The notes under the pieces were generated by a model, which did no database searches, had not been told where the DNA came from, and saw only the letters and a program-made list of their open reading frames with translations. This document shows, piece after piece, positions 9,411 to 17,682 of a DNA stretch of 64,000 nucleotides. How positions within the stretch are numbered: position 1 is the stretch's first letter; each line of letters opens with the position of its first letter. Source of the stretch: Martelella sp. HB161492 (GTDB lineage: Bacteria > Pseudomonadota > Alphaproteobacteria > Rhizobiales > Rhizobiaceae). The stretch lies in assembly GCF_013184775.1 (NCBI RefSeq), contig NZ_JAATVV010000013.1, positions 96,296-160,295 of the forward strand, in the 5' to 3' direction. The position numbers and the translations under genes are program-made.

Positions 9411-11138
9411 GTGCGGTTTCTGGTTTTCATTCAGCTCATGACAGCGCTGCCTGCGGCGGCTGCACCGGTCAATGGCATTCCTGCAGATGACTGCGCCGTT
9501 GTGGTCGCCTCGCGGCCCAGCCTTGACGCGGTCGTCGACTATGTTCGCGACCATCCGCAATATCTGTATGATGCTGTCTATACTTCGCAAAACGGCTGGT
9601 ATGCCATTTCCTCCGGCCTTCTGCCGCAGCTTCAGGCTACCGAACGGCTGCAGCAGCAAAAGGCTGCGGGTCTGGCGCCCGCCGATGCTTTCTGTTCGAG
9701 CGGCGCGCATCTGACGGGACGGATCTGGTCTGCTGACACCCCAGCGGCGGCACCGGAAGCGGGTGAGGTGTTGATGGCGGCTTTCGACGCGCGGGCGCTT
9801 AACCGCAGCGAGAAGTGCTTTCTGCAGGCCGGGCTCGCGCTCGCCGGGGATTACACGGGGCAACTCGACTGCGCCTGGGGGAGCGGGTCCCAGGCGGCGC
9901 TGGAGCGCTGGTCTGCCCGCAATTTCAGTGCCGAGCCCGCCGCCCTGCATGCGGCCGTGCTGGCCGTGCAGGCTTATGGAATTCTGGATGATGATGGCTG
10001 GACTGCGACCAGCATCGATCAATACGGCGTCTCGCTTCAGTTGCCCAACGCAAAGATCCACGTTGTCAACAATGACGAGGCTGGTGTCACGCTTGAGGAT
10101 GACGCCGGCGGTCTGCGGGTCGTCCTGCAGAAGGACAGCCTTTCTGAAAGCATTGCGATGCAGGAGAAGCTGCGCAAGGCAGTTTCCGGCGGCGCAGACA
10201 CACCGTACACGCTGCGCCGGGATGACCTGTGGGTCACGTCAGGCAGAGCCGGTGACACCCGGTTTTATCTCCGCAGCGATGTCGACGGTGCTCTGGCGCG
10301 AAACTTTCTGGTTATGTCGCCGGCTGAGGCTGTCCCTGACCGTGCGGCGCTGGTGATCGCGAGCTATCGTGCCGGGCCGCAATCCGATCTCATGCCGCTT
10401 GAACCGGGCGTCCTGCTTGACCTCGTATCGGCAATGAATCGTCTGCTCCCGGATGATGCTGGCGCAGGAGACGTTCCGCAAGACCGCGATGTGACCGGGC
10501 AACCGGCCGGCGCCGGCGGCGATGCGCGCGCCTCGGGCAGCGGCTTCTATGTCGATGCCGCAGGCGATGTGATGACCAATCACCATGTCGTCGGTTCGTG
10601 CAACAGCGTAACGGTCGACGGCAAGGCAGCCGATATTCGCTTTGTCGATGAAGGCTTCGATCTCGCCCTGATCCGGCCGCAGGCCGGATTGCCGACGGGC
10701 GCCGAACCACTCTCCTTTTCCGATCAGCCGGTCCGGCTCAATGCTGATGTCACGGTTGCAGGCTATCCGTTGCATGGGCTGATCGATACGCTGAATGTGA
10801 CCCGCGGCTCGGTCTCTGCCCTCAAGGGGGTTGGCAATGACGCGACACGGCTGCAGATCACTGCGCCTGTCCAGGCCGGAAACTCCGGTGGACCGATCGT
10901 CGATCGCTTTGGAGCTGTTGTCGGTGTTGTGGTGTCCAAGCTTGACGGTTTTTACGTCGCCGATGCCACCGGTGATCTGCCGCAGAATATCAATTTCGGC
11001 ATACGCGGCTCGATCGCGCAGATCTTTGCCAGCGCGAATGACGTCAGTCTCACCGTGTCAGCGAATGAGACCCCGATCGCGCCCGAAGACCTTGCCGACC
11101 GGCTGCGCCGGGCCACGGTGCTGATCGAGTGCTTTTGA
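9411..11138 (+). CDS. Secreted trypsin-like serine protease with N-terminal extra domain
   Basis: A 575-residue exported protein. GTG 9411 gives a good signal peptide (MRFLVFIQLMTALPAAAA) with GGGG about 9 bp upstream, better than the upstream in-frame TTG at 9345. The C-terminal 200 residues are a trypsin/DegP-like domain with all three catalytic residues: His in MTNHHVVGS, Asp in GFDLALIRP, Ser in QAGNSGGPIVDRFG. The first 350 residues hold a segment around LALAGDYTGQLDCAWGSGSQ that looks like a peptidoglycan-binding motif, and otherwise match nothing I know. No PDZ domain is visible. Substrate unknown; a periplasmic quality-control or cell-wall role is a guess. Confidence 0.8.
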   Translation: MRFLVFIQLMTALPAAAAPVNGIPADDCAVVVASRPSLDAVVDYVRDHPQYLYDAVYTSQNGWYAISSGLLPQLQATERLQQQKAAGLAPADAFCSSGAHLTGRIWSADTPAAAPEAGEVLMAAFDARALNRSEKCFLQAGLALAGDYTGQLDCAWGSGSQAALERWSARNFSAEPAALHAAVLAVQAYGILDDDGWTATSIDQYGVSLQLPNAKIHVVNNDEAGVTLEDDAGGLRVVLQKDSLSESIAMQEKLRKAVSGGADTPYTLRRDDLWVTSGRAGDTRFYLRSDVDGALARNFLVMSPAEAVPDRAALVIASYRAGPQSDLMPLEPGVLLDLVSAMNRLLPDDAGAGDVPQDRDVTGQPAGAGGDARASGSGFYVDAAGDVMTNHHVVGSCNSVTVDGKAADIRFVDEGFDLALIRPQAGLPTGAEPLSFSDQPVRLNADVTVAGYPLHGLIDTLNVTRGSVSALKGVGNDATRLQITAPVQAGNSGGPIVDRFGAVVGVVVSKLDGFYVADATGDLPQNINFGIRGSIAQIFASANDVSLTVSANETPIAPEDLADRLRRATVLIECF

Positions 11139-11219
11139 ACCTCATGCAGCCTTTGTTTTGACTGGGGCATGCTGCGGCGGTAAGCTCCTCATCTGTCATG
11201 TTTTTTGAAAGGATGTGTC

Positions 11220-11570
11220 ATGCCGCGGCTCACATCGATGAAATCGGATCGCCCCGATGCCGTAGAACGCCAGTTCAACGCCTTTTCCGAGGAGCTCCTG
11301 AAGGAGACGGCGGAAGCACTTGGCCGGCTCGGGCGTGATCTTGAACAGGCGCTTGCGGCGCTGAAGCGGCACGACGAGACGCCCGGCTCCAATCTGGACC
11401 GCGATGCCCTGGTCCAGAATGCCGCGGACAAGGCCTTTGCGCTGTTCATCCAGCGTGACTATCTCGGGCTGAAGAGTGATCACCACCTGACGGCGACCTA
11501 TGACATTCCAAATGAGGTGATGCTGCGGGTCGGCGTGATCGAGAAGAAGAAAAAGGTCGATGACATTTGA
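11220..11570 (+). CDS. Conserved small protein, unknown function
   Basis: 116 residues, highly charged and probably mostly helical, with a KKKK stretch near the C-terminus. ATG 11220 is used because AAAGGA lies 6 bp upstream; an in-frame TTG 15 bp earlier is less likely. From memory it resembles small rhizobial proteins of the DUF6665 type (pattern ALVQNAADKAFALFIQRDYL and DIPNEVMLRVGV), but I am not sure of that. No catalytic motif, signal peptide or membrane segment is visible. It is convergent with the YdcH-like gene and shares a terminator with it. Confidence 0.7.
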   Translation: MPRLTSMKSDRPDAVERQFNAFSEELLKETAEALGRLGRDLEQALAALKRHDETPGSNLDRDALVQNAADKAFALFIQRDYLGLKSDHHLTATYDIPNEVMLRVGVIEKKKKVDDI

Positions 11571-11606
11571 CGCCATCGCGATGTCGCACCGGCGCTGGCA
11601 GCGCAC

Positions 11607-11656
11607 AAAAAAGCCCCCCGGGCATTGACCATTGTGGCGCGCCGGGAGGCTCTTTC
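11607..11656. terminator. Bidirectional terminator between convergent small genes
   Basis: AGCCCCCCGG (11612-11621) pairs, with one mismatch, with CCGGGAGGCT (11642-11651). It is flanked by an A run on the left and CTCTTT on the right, so it can serve both strands. Confidence 0.7.
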
Positions 11657-11676
11657 GGACACTTATGCCGAGAGCA

Positions 11677-11853
11677 TCAGTTCGATGCGGTCTGCATCCG
11701 TTTCATTTCGTCTTTAAGCTGAAGTTTGCGGCGCTTGAGTTCGGAGATTTCCTCGTCGTTGCTGGAAGGGGATGTCATTACGTGACGCAATTTCTTTTCG
11801 AGATCGGCGTGCTTTTCTTCGAGAGAGGCGATGTGAGTCTGAACAGTCATCAT
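11677..11853 (-). CDS. YdcH family protein (DUF465)
   Basis: A 58-residue protein read from the complement of 11677-11853. After the start it reads TVQTHIASLEEKHADLEKK, then later DEEISELKRRKLQLKDEM, the two helices of the DUF465/YdcH family: a short, charged coiled-coil hairpin. Two ATG codons stand side by side (11853 and 11850), preceded by GGAAGGA. Function is unknown for the family. In Rhizobiales such genes are commonly found beside purE, as here. Confidence 0.85.
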   Translation of the reverse strand: MMTVQTHIASLEEKHADLEKKLRHVMTSPSSNDEEISELKRRKLQLKDEMKRMQTASN

Positions 11854-12110
11854 TCACGTCCTTCCTTCGTTATTTCCATCCTTATGGATGGTCTCCTTGG
11901 TCATCAATTTGCAATATTAGTCTGACACAAGAAGAGGTCGTTGTCGAAGGCGGAATTATGATTCGGGCGGCAATTTTCGGGCATTTTGCCGCTGGCTTTC
12001 CTCATTCTTGCTTTGGTGGTATGGCGTCTTCTGGTATCGCAGGATACATAAGCTGTTCGGTACGAACCTATGGTGCCGCTATCATCAAATCTGCCTGAAG
12101 ACGGAAGCCG

Positions 12111-12614
12111 ATGACCGAGATTGATACACCGCCCGTTGCCATCATCATGGGGTCCCAGTCGGACTGGGACACGATGAAGAACGCCGCCGATATGCTGGAG
12201 ATCCTCGGTATCGGCTATGAGGCCCGCATTGTCTCCGCCCATCGCACGCCTGAAAGACTTTATGCCTTTGCCCGCGGTGCGCGGGCGGAAGGCTTTCAGG
12301 TCATTATTGCCGGTGCTGGCGGCGCCGCGCATCTGCCGGGCATGGCGGCGGCGCTGACGCCGTTGCCGGTTTTCGGCGTGCCGGTTCAGTCGCGGGCACT
12401 GTCAGGCCAGGACAGCCTGTTGTCGATCGTTCAGATGCCGGCTGGTATCCCGGTCGGAACGCTGGCCATTGGCCGTGCCGGCGCCGTGAATGCGGCGCTG
12501 CTGGCTGCTGCCGTGCTGGCGCTTGCTGACCCGGAGATTGCGCTCAGGCTTGACGAATACAGGGCCCGCCAGAGCGAGGCGGTCGCCGAATATCCCATCG
12601 ATGAGGACGAATAG
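12111..12614 (+). CDS. purE: 5-(carboxyamino)imidazole ribonucleotide mutase
   Basis: Rearranges N5-CAIR to CAIR in purine synthesis. The 167-residue protein carries the class I PurE signatures [19 protein letters not shown] and [12 protein letters not shown]. purK, which supplies its substrate, starts 3 bp downstream, so the two form one operon. The 257 bp upstream, shared with the divergent ydcH-like gene, should hold its promoter. Confidence 0.96.
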   Translation: MTEIDTPPVAIIMGSQSDWDTMKNAADMLEILGIGYEARIVSAHRTPERLYAFARGARAEGFQVIIAGAGGAAHLPGMAAALTPLPVFGVPVQSRALSGQDSLLSIVQMPAGIPVGTLAIGRAGAVNAALLAAAVLALADPEIALRLDEYRARQSEAVAEYPIDEDE

Positions 12615-12617
12615 AAC

Positions 12618-13682
12618 ATGAGAACCATTGGCATCGTCGGCGGCGGACAGCTTGGCCGCATGCTGGCCATGGCTGCTGCCCGCCTGTCGATCCGCACTGT
12701 CATTCTGGAGCCTGACCCGGACTGCCCGGCGGCCCAGGTCGCCAATCAGCATATTGTTGCTGCCTATGACGATGAGGCGGGACTCGCGGCGATGGCGGAT
12801 GCATGCGACATCATCACCTATGAATTCGAGAATGTGCCGGAACGTACGGCAACCCGGCTCGCTGCCCGCCGTCCGGTCTATCCGCCGGCGCGGGCGCTGT
12901 CGGTCTCGCAGGACCGGCTGACAGAGAAGCGCTTTCTCAATGAATGCGGCATCACAACGGCCGGCTTTGTCGCCGTTGACACGCTGGATGACCTCACCGC
13001 CGCGCTCAAGACCCACGGCGGGCGGGGCGTGCTGAAAACCCGCCGCTTCGGTTATGACGGCAAGGGCCAGTGGGTTTTTGACGGCGAGAATAATGACCCC
13101 GAAGGCGCCTTTGCCGCGCTGAACGGTCAGCCTGCGATTTTCGAGCAGTGGATTGCCTTCGAGCGCGAGGTCTCGGTGATCGCCGCACGCGGTGCCGACG
13201 GCTCGGTTGTCTGTTTCGATGTGGCGGAGAATGTCCACCGTGAGGGCATCCTGAGAACCTCGACCGTGCCGGCGGCGATTGCGCCTGCCGTGGCTGAGGA
13301 TGCCGTGCTGGCGGCTGAGCGCCTGCTCGGTGCGCTCGGCTATGTCGGTGTGGCCGGTATCGAATTCTTCGTCACGCCCGACCAGCAGCTGATTGCCAAT
13401 GAATTTGCCCCGCGCGTGCATAATTCAGGTCACTGGACCGAGGCGGCCTGCGTCATTTCGCAGTTTGATCAGCATATCCGTGCCGTATGCGGTCTGCCGC
13501 TGATCGATCCGATGCGTCACAGTGACTGCGTCATGTATAATCTGATCGGCGACGACATGCTGGATATTGCCCGCTGGATGAACACTGCAGGTGCCTATGT
13601 CCACCTCTATGGCAAGGCAGAAAGGCGTCCGGGACGAAAAATGGGCCATGTTACTGTGCTGCAGCCGCCTCTCGGCGGTTGA
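12618..13682 (+). CDS. purK: 5-(carboxyamino)imidazole ribonucleotide synthase
   Basis: ATP- and bicarbonate-dependent carboxylation of AIR to N5-CAIR. It opens with the phosphate-binding loop IGIVGGGQLGRMLAMAA. The ATP-grasp core shows VLKTRRFGYDGKGQW, EQWIAFEREVSV and the metal-binding end NEFAPRVHNSGHWTEAAC. At 354 residues it has normal length. It is coupled to purE and followed by a terminator. Confidence 0.96.
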   Translation: MRTIGIVGGGQLGRMLAMAAARLSIRTVILEPDPDCPAAQVANQHIVAAYDDEAGLAAMADACDIITYEFENVPERTATRLAARRPVYPPARALSVSQDRLTEKRFLNECGITTAGFVAVDTLDDLTAALKTHGGRGVLKTRRFGYDGKGQWVFDGENNDPEGAFAALNGQPAIFEQWIAFEREVSVIAARGADGSVVCFDVAENVHREGILRTSTVPAAIAPAVAEDAVLAAERLLGALGYVGVAGIEFFVTPDQQLIANEFAPRVHNSGHWTEAACVISQFDQHIRAVCGLPLIDPMRHSDCVMYNLIGDDMLDIARWMNTAGAYVHLYGKAERRPGRKMGHVTVLQPPLGG

Positions 13683-13720
13683 CTTGGGCGGAGTCTTTCG
13701 CTATTCACACCCCCACGAGC

Positions 13721-13746
13721 AAGCGCGCCGATCTGGCGCGCTTTTG
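13721..13746 (+). terminator. Rho-independent terminator after purEK
   Basis: AAGCGCGCC (13721-13729) and GGCGCGCTT (13735-13743) pair over a 5-nt loop, ending in TTTT. Confidence 0.85.
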
Positions 13747-13805
13747 ATATGAAACGGACCGCCTTGTGAGAAGTCGAGCGCGGTTAATTTACGCGGATCG
13801 AAAAA

Positions 13806-13931
13806 ATGAAGATCAAGAATTCGCTCAAAGCGCTGAAGGCCCGCCATCGCGAAAACCGTCTGGTTCGCCGCAAGGGTCGTGTTTACATCATCAACAAGCA
13901 GAACCCGCGCTTCAAGGCTCGTCAGGGCTGA
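13806..13931 (+). CDS. rpmJ: 50S ribosomal protein bL36 (type B)
   Basis: 41 residues read directly from the sequence: [18 protein letters not shown] and, further on, [18 protein letters not shown]. This is the YkgO-type L36 without the zinc-binding cysteines, the form usual in alphaproteobacteria. The gene stands between the purEK terminator and the TPR protein. A large-subunit ribosomal component. Confidence 0.95.
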   Translation: MKIKNSLKALKARHRENRLVRRKGRVYIINKQNPRFKARQG

Positions 13932-13965
13932 TTGTCCGGTTCCAGCATTTGCTTTGATTTTTCGC

Positions 13966-13998
13966 CATGACGGGATATGATTCCCGTCATGCGTTTTT
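13966..13998 (+). repeat. Perfect 10-bp inverted repeat with T run at the start of the TPR gene
   Basis: CATGACGGGA (13966-13975) and TCCCGTCATG (13982-13991) pair perfectly over a 6-nt loop; TTTTT follows at 13994-13998. The first candidate start codon of the downstream gene lies in the loop and the second in the 3' arm. It could end the rpmJ transcript or act as a translational lock. Confidence 0.7.
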
Positions 13999-14585
13999 CT
14001 GTGCTCCCCGTTCTGGCATTCATTCTGCTCTCCGGCACGGCAAGTTTTGCCGAGGAGATGGCGTCTGTTGCTGACCAGCAAGCGCCGCTTTCGAATGAAA
14101 GCGAGGCTGCATCGCTTGATCTTCTGTTTTCCTCGCTGAAAAAGACCCGTGATGCCGATGAAGCGGCAACGATCGCCGCGCGGATTGACGAGGATCTCGA
14201 TTACTCGGACAGCGCTACGGTCCGGCTGCTGATCGCCTGGTCCGACGATGCCAGAAATCAGCAACATCCGGCGGCGGCGCTTGATTTCCTGAGCGAAGCG
14301 ATCGCACTCGATCCGGGCGATCCGGCAGGGCACCGCAAACGGGCGCAGCTGCATTACGCCGATCACAATTACCACAAGAGCATGGATGATCTGCAGGCGG
14401 TGCTGGCGCTTGAACCGCGCGATATCGGCTCGCTGGCGCTGATGGCGACGATCCTTGAGCAATCCGGGCGTATGGAACAGGCGCTTGCCGTCTGGCGGCA
14501 TTACCTCGAGATCTATCCGGCCGACCGCAAGGTCGCGGCCCATATTGATGCCGAAGACGAGAAGCTCGCCGGAAAGCGGATCTGA
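13977..14585 (+). CDS. Exported TPR-repeat protein
   Basis: Up to 202 residues with a signal peptide (MRFSVLPVLAFILLSGTASFA from the second ATG, 13989; one residue over a 20-residue quote is avoided by reading positions 5-25). About three tetratricopeptide repeats occupy residues 90-190, with PAAALDFLSEAIALDPGDPA and LQAVLALEPRDIGSLALMA as clear units. It is probably a periplasmic scaffold; no partner is evident. The choice between ATG 13977 and 13989 is open because neither has a good ribosome binding site and both lie in the inverted repeat. It is convergent with the cyd operon and shares its terminator. Confidence 0.8.
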   Translation: MIPVMRFSVLPVLAFILLSGTASFAEEMASVADQQAPLSNESEAASLDLLFSSLKKTRDADEAATIAARIDEDLDYSDSATVRLLIAWSDDARNQQHPAAALDFLSEAIALDPGDPAGHRKRAQLHYADHNYHKSMDDLQAVLALEPRDIGSLALMATILEQSGRMEQALAVWRHYLEIYPADRKVAAHIDAEDEKLAGKRI

Positions 14586-14604
14586 GTCGTCTTGGAGCGA
14601 ATAG

Positions 14605-14639
14605 CAAAAAGCCGGAACGGTTTCCCGTTCCGGCTTTTC
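14605..14639. terminator. Bidirectional terminator between the TPR gene and the cyd operon
   Basis: AAAAAGCCGGAACGG, loop TTTC, CCGTTCCGGCTTTT. The long perfect stem with an A run on one side and a T run on the other serves both converging transcripts. Confidence 0.95.
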
Positions 14640-14668
14640 CTTGTCCGCAATGAACTGGATGGGGCAGA

Positions 14669-14779
14669 TCAGCCCTTCTTTTCCTTCGCGGCGTCATCCA
14701 TCATTTCGTACCACATGGCGTTCAGCACGGCGAACAGTGCTGCCAGCGGAAGGCCGAGGACCCAGGCGAAATACCACAT
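14669..14779 (-). CDS. cydX: Cytochrome bd accessory subunit CydX
   Basis: 36-residue membrane protein read from the complement: MWYFAWVLGLPLAALFAVL, then NAMWYEMM and a charged Lys-rich tail. The opening MWYFAWxLG and the single transmembrane helix are the CydX signature; it stabilises the haem groups of the bd oxidase. It lies 60 bp after cydB and is the last gene of the operon, just before the shared terminator. Confidence 0.93.
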   Translation of the reverse strand: MWYFAWVLGLPLAALFAVLNAMWYEMMDDAAKEKKG

Positions 14780-14839
14780 AGTCAAGTCTCCTTGTTCGTT
14801 GGAGGAGGAGGGGCCGCGCGGGCGGCCCGCATCCGTCGA

Positions 14840-15994
14840 TCAGTAGGCGTGGCCGCCTTCCTTGGTGATGTCCTTGGGCGTCACCTTGCCCCACATGATG
14901 TGGTAGACCCAGCTCGTATAGGCGATGATGATCGGAACGAAGATCACCGAGCAGACCAGCATGATGAAGAGGGTCAGGTGGCTGGAGGACGAATCCCATA
15001 CCGTCAGGCTGCTGGTCGGATGTTCCGACGAGGGCAGGATGAAGGGGAACATGGCGACACCGGGCGTTGCGACAATGCCGAAGACCGAAATCGACGAGGA
15101 CAGCATGCCGAAGATTTCCTTCTTCGACTTGAAGCCGATGATTGCACCCAGCGCACCGAGGAAGCCGAGCACGGGGGCCAGGATCATCCAGGGATATTTG
15201 CCGTAATTGGTGAACCAGGCACCCTTTTGCCGGACAACTTCGCTCATCAACGGGTTGGACGGGCCAGCGGGATCGACAGCGGCGGTGAAGGCATAGCCGT
15301 CAATGCCGTAATAGAGCCAGACACCGGCAAGGGCGAACAGAACGATCAGCACGATGCCGGCAATGGCGCCGTAGCCGCGTGCGCGTTCTGCAACGGCTCC
15401 ATCGGACTTCAGGGTCAGCCAGGAGGCGCCGTGCATGACGAGCATGGCGACACAGACGAGACCGGTCAGAAGCGCGAAGGGGTTCAGAAGGCCGAAGAAT
15501 GAGCCGTCATAGAAGACCCTGAGCGAATCGTCGAAGCGGAAGGGCACGCCCTGCAGGGTGTTGCCGAGGGCAACGCCGATGATCAGCGTCGGCACGAAAC
15601 CGCCGATGAACAGCAGCCAGTCCCAGGTGTTGCGCCAGGCGGCGCTTTCGCGCTTCGAGCGATATTTGAAACCGACCGGGCGCAGGATGAGCGCGAACAG
15701 GATCGCGAACATGGCCAGATAGAAGCCGGAGAAGGAGACGGCGTAGATCAGCGGCCATGCGGCGAAGATGGCACCACCACCAAGAATAAGCCAGACCTGA
15801 TTGCCTTCCCAGACCGGTCCGATGGTGTTGATGACAATGCGTCTTTCAACGTCATTGCGGCCGACGAAAGGCAGCAGCGTCGCTGTGCCAAGATCGAAGC
15901 CATCCATGATCGCATAGCCGATCAGCAGAACGCCGAGCAGCAGCCACCAGATGATGCGGAGGACTTCGTAGGAGATAAGATCGTGCAATACCAT
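14840..15994 (-). CDS. cydB: Cytochrome bd quinol oxidase subunit II
   Basis: Membrane subunit of the high-affinity quinol oxidase. The 384 residues match E. coli CydB length. LISYEVLRIIWWLLLGVLL and GYAIMDGFDLGTATLLPFVG open the protein, and GNQVWLILGGGAIFAAWP is a family motif; 8-9 hydrophobic helices follow. It starts 6 bp after cydA and precedes cydX. Confidence 0.95.
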   Translation of the reverse strand: MVLHDLISYEVLRIIWWLLLGVLLIGYAIMDGFDLGTATLLPFVGRNDVERRIVINTIGPVWEGNQVWLILGGGAIFAAWPLIYAVSFSGFYLAMFAILFALILRPVGFKYRSKRESAAWRNTWDWLLFIGGFVPTLIIGVALGNTLQGVPFRFDDSLRVFYDGSFFGLLNPFALLTGLVCVAMLVMHGASWLTLKSDGAVAERARGYGAIAGIVLIVLFALAGVWLYYGIDGYAFTAAVDPAGPSNPLMSEVVRQKGAWFTNYGKYPWMILAPVLGFLGALGAIIGFKSKKEIFGMLSSSISVFGIVATPGVAMFPFILPSSEHPTSSLTVWDSSSSHLTLFIMLVCSVIFVPIIIAYTSWVYHIMWGKVTPKDITKEGGHAY

Positions 15995-16000
15995 GGTTTT

Positions 16001-17593
16001 TTACTCCGCAGGTGCTGCGTTGCTCTTGATCTGGCCGATGCCGAGCATCGGCATTTCCGGGCCGTGATCGGGCTGCGGACCTTTACGGATGCCCGCGAGC
16101 ATCAGGCCCATTTCGACGATGAAGAGGATTGTATAGATGGCGGCAAAGCCAATGATGGTGAGAAGCACCGTCGAAGCGCCAAGGCTGGAGACAGCGGCGG
16201 CGGTCGGAAGAACGCCTTCGATGATCCAGGGTTGACGTCCGAATTCCGCAACGATCCAGCCGCATTCAATGGCAATCCACGGCAGCGGAATGATCAGCAC
16301 AGCCAGCTTCAGCAGCCAGGGGTAGCTATCCAGACGGCGGCGAGCCGACAGATAGAAGAAGACCAGCATGACGGCGATGAAGCCGAAGCCGCATGCAACC
16401 ATGATGCGGAATGTCCAGAACAGCGTCGGCACATTCGGAACCAGGCTGTTGGCTGCCATGGTGATCTGGGCGGGTGTCGCATCGCGCGGATCGTCAACCC
16501 AGCGCTTCAGCAGATAGGCATAGCCGAGGTCGTTGCCGTATTTCTCGAGCGTGGCCTGATCGGTCGGATCTGCCGTACCGCTTGCCATGCCCGCGCGGAC
16601 CTTGACCAGAGCATCATAGGCCAGAATGCCGTTTTCAACCTGGGTCTTGCCCTGTTCGACAAGCTGGTTGATACCCTCAATCGGCGTATCAAGCGAACGG
16701 GTCCCGATCAGTCCCATGACCCACGGAATGCGCACGGCAAAGTGAGTTTCACGATCCTTCATGTCGGGCACGCCGAACAAGGTAAAGGATGCCGGGGCGG
16801 GTTCGGTGTTCCACATCGATTCGATTGCAGCCAGCTTCATCTTCTGATGTTCGGTGGTGAGATAACCACTTTCGTCACCAAGAACGACGACCGACAGCGC
16901 CGCAGCCAGACCGAAGGAACAGGCAACCGTCATAGACCGCTTGGCCAGTTCGACGTTGCGCCCCTTGAGAATATACCAGGCCGAAACGCCAAGAACGAAG
17001 ACCGAGGCACAGACATAGCCGGCCGAAACGGTGTGGACGAACTTGGCCTGAGCGACGGGATTGGTCAGAACCTGGAAGAAGTTCGTGACCTCCATGCGCA
17101 TCGTCGCCGGGTTGAATGCGGAGCCGACCGGGTTCTGCATCCAGCCATTGGCGATCAGGATCCACAATGCCGACAGGTTGGAGCCGATGGCCACGCACCA
17201 GGCGGTGATCAAATGGGCAACCTTGGACATTCGGTCCCAGCCAAAGAAGAACAGGCCGACAAAGGTCGCTTCCAGGAAGAAGGCCATCAAGCCTTCAATC
17301 GCCAGCGGCGCACCGAAAATGTCACCGACATAGTGGCTGTAATAGCTCCAGTTCATGCCGAACTGGAATTCCATCACAATACCGGTCGACACGCCCAGCA
17401 CAAAATTGATGCCAAACAGCGTCCCCCAGAATTTGGTCATCTGCCGCCAGATGGGGCGGCCCGACATGACGTAGACCGTTTCCATGATCGCCACGATCAT
17501 GGAAAGGCCCAGCGTCAACGGCACAAACAAAAAGTGGTATAGTGCCGTCATAGCGAATTGAAGGCGCGATAGCGCCACGATATCCAGTTCCAT
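16001..17593 (-). CDS. cydA: Cytochrome bd quinol oxidase subunit I
   Basis: Haem-bearing subunit that oxidises quinol and reduces oxygen to water. 530 residues, close to E. coli CydA (522), which suggests the long Q-loop form. The haem ligand His is in MTALYHFLFVPLTLG (residue 20), and GRQPWIIEGVLPT, the quinol-site motif, is present. Used by rhizobia under low oxygen. Preceded by cydDC and followed at 6 bp by cydB. Confidence 0.96.
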   Translation of the reverse strand: MELDIVALSRLQFAMTALYHFLFVPLTLGLSMIVAIMETVYVMSGRPIWRQMTKFWGTLFGINFVLGVSTGIVMEFQFGMNWSYYSHYVGDIFGAPLAIEGLMAFFLEATFVGLFFFGWDRMSKVAHLITAWCVAIGSNLSALWILIANGWMQNPVGSAFNPATMRMEVTNFFQVLTNPVAQAKFVHTVSAGYVCASVFVLGVSAWYILKGRNVELAKRSMTVACSFGLAAALSVVVLGDESGYLTTEHQKMKLAAIESMWNTEPAPASFTLFGVPDMKDRETHFAVRIPWVMGLIGTRSLDTPIEGINQLVEQGKTQVENGILAYDALVKVRAGMASGTADPTDQATLEKYGNDLGYAYLLKRWVDDPRDATPAQITMAANSLVPNVPTLFWTFRIMVACGFGFIAVMLVFFYLSARRRLDSYPWLLKLAVLIIPLPWIAIECGWIVAEFGRQPWIIEGVLPTAAAVSSLGASTVLLTIIGFAAIYTILFIVEMGLMLAGIRKGPQPDHGPEMPMLGIGQIKSNAAPAE

Positions 17594-17682
17594 TGCGTCT
17601 CTCCCGCTTTCAAACCGGGTCTGGTTTTTCAGGCTTCGCCCCCTCGAGCGGAGCCGGAGCTTATGTGATCGAAGAGACCGGA

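Noticed and set aside
11940..12098. Short ORFs in the ydcH-purE spacer, one frame of which is strongly hydrophobic (LPLAFLILALVVWRLLVS)
   Set aside because: The hydrophobic frame has a stop just before it and no usable start; the frame with an ATG has no plausible composition or ribosome binding site.
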